A DNA stretch of 64,000 nucleotides from Rhizobium sp. Leaf453 (GTDB lineage: Bacteria > Pseudomonadota > Alphaproteobacteria > Rhizobiales > Rhizobiaceae): the NCBI RefSeq assembly GCF_001425605.1, contig NZ_LMRG01000023.1:412291-476290 (forward strand), given 5' to 3'. This document shows, piece by piece, positions 63,751 through 64,000 of this stretch. The notes beneath the pieces were generated by a model. The model was not told where the DNA came from, made no database searches, and worked only from the letters and a program-made list of their open reading frames with translations. Numbering within the stretch: position 1 is the first letter of the stretch; each line of letters opens with the position of its first letter. The position numbers and the translations under genes were made by a program.

Positions 63751-64000
63751 ATGACCGCGATGATCCGCAATCCCATCCTGCCGGGCTTCAATCCGGACCC
63801 GTCCATCTGCCGTGTCGGCGACGATTATTACATCGCCACCTCCACCTTCGAATGGTATCCCGGCGTGCAGATCCATCATTCGCGCGATCTGGTGAACTGG
63901 ACGCTGGTTCGTCGACCGCTGGAGCGGGCGAGCCAGCTCGACATGCGCGGCAATCCGGACAGCTGCGGCGTATGGGCGCCGTGCCTGTCCCATGCCGACG
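63751..64000 (+). CDS. Glycoside hydrolase family 43 protein (beta-xylosidase-like), 5' part only
   Basis: The frame from ATG 63751 runs off the window after 83 codons. It begins [20 protein letters not shown], followed by [37 protein letters not shown] and [11 protein letters not shown]. These are the first blades of a five-bladed GH43 propeller, with the catalytic-base Asp in FNPDPSIC. No signal peptide, so it is probably a cytoplasmic xylosidase or arabinofuranosidase. GAGG lies 11 bp before the ATG. Confidence 0.88.
   Translation, partial: MTAMIRNPILPGFNPDPSICRVGDDYYIATSTFEWYPGVQIHHSRDLVNWTLVRRPLERASQLDMRGNPDSCGVWAPCLSHAD

Overview
The window reads as chromosomal DNA of an alphaproteobacterium of the Rhizobiaceae (Rhizobium, Neorhizobium, Agrobacterium or a close relative). 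The evidence is the acpXL-fabZXL-fabF2XL-fabF1XL-adh-lpxXL cluster for the C28 acyl chain of lipid A, an aerobic (cob-type) cobalamin pathway, a betaine-homocysteine methyltransferase next to a betaine-type ABC transporter, and GC-rich palindromic repeats of the kind found between rhizobial genes. Base composition is high-GC throughout, and AT-rich stretches are confined to intergenic regions. I saw no tRNA, rRNA, CRISPR array, transposase or prophage.

Layout. 1-2.3 kb: the tail of a possible KdpD-like sensor and the potassium transporter kup. 2.5-8.4 kb: an MttB-family methyltransferase, a small Fe-S protein, a phosphodiester glycosidase, and an ECF sigma factor coupled to a membrane-anchored vWA protein. 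8.5-16 kb: a small unknown protein, a glycosyltransferase, bmt behind a perfect 30-bp palindrome, an O-antigen polymerase/ligase-like membrane protein, and a ProVWX-type transporter. 17-31.8 kb: the cobalamin block. cobQ is followed by a cobalamin riboswitch, a short leader ORF and cobP-cobW-cobN-cobO; after a TSUP transporter on the other strand comes cobE-cobA-cobB-cobC-cobD with overlapping start and stop codons. 32-34.5 kb: an L,D-transpeptidase and a divergent alcohol dehydrogenase/LysR pair. 34.6-40.1 kb: the very-long-chain fatty acid cluster. 40.5-43.7 kb: a PAS protein, VOC and SRPBCC proteins, and gnd. 43.8-54.4 kb: a LacI regulator divergent from a CUT1 sugar ABC transporter, a GH2 beta-mannosidase, a TIM-barrel isomerase and a Gfo/Idh oxidoreductase. 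54.5-64 kb: an RTX protein with a lysozyme-like N-terminus, an aldo/keto reductase, an HxlR/ene-reductase pair, a TakP-type TRAP transporter split around a frameshifted VOC gene, and the start of a GH43 enzyme.

The most unusual signal is in cobN. Its reading frame runs straight through two separate palindromic-repeat insertions, which add roughly 70 and 55 residues of repeat-encoded peptide. A related repeat lies just upstream of cobN, and another lies inside the beta-mannosidase operon. Other points of interest are the catalytically dead ketosynthase-like FabF2XL, the sigma/vWA pair, the RTX-lysozyme fusion, the leader ORF between riboswitch and cobP, paired LacI operators, and the 30-bp palindrome in front of bmt.
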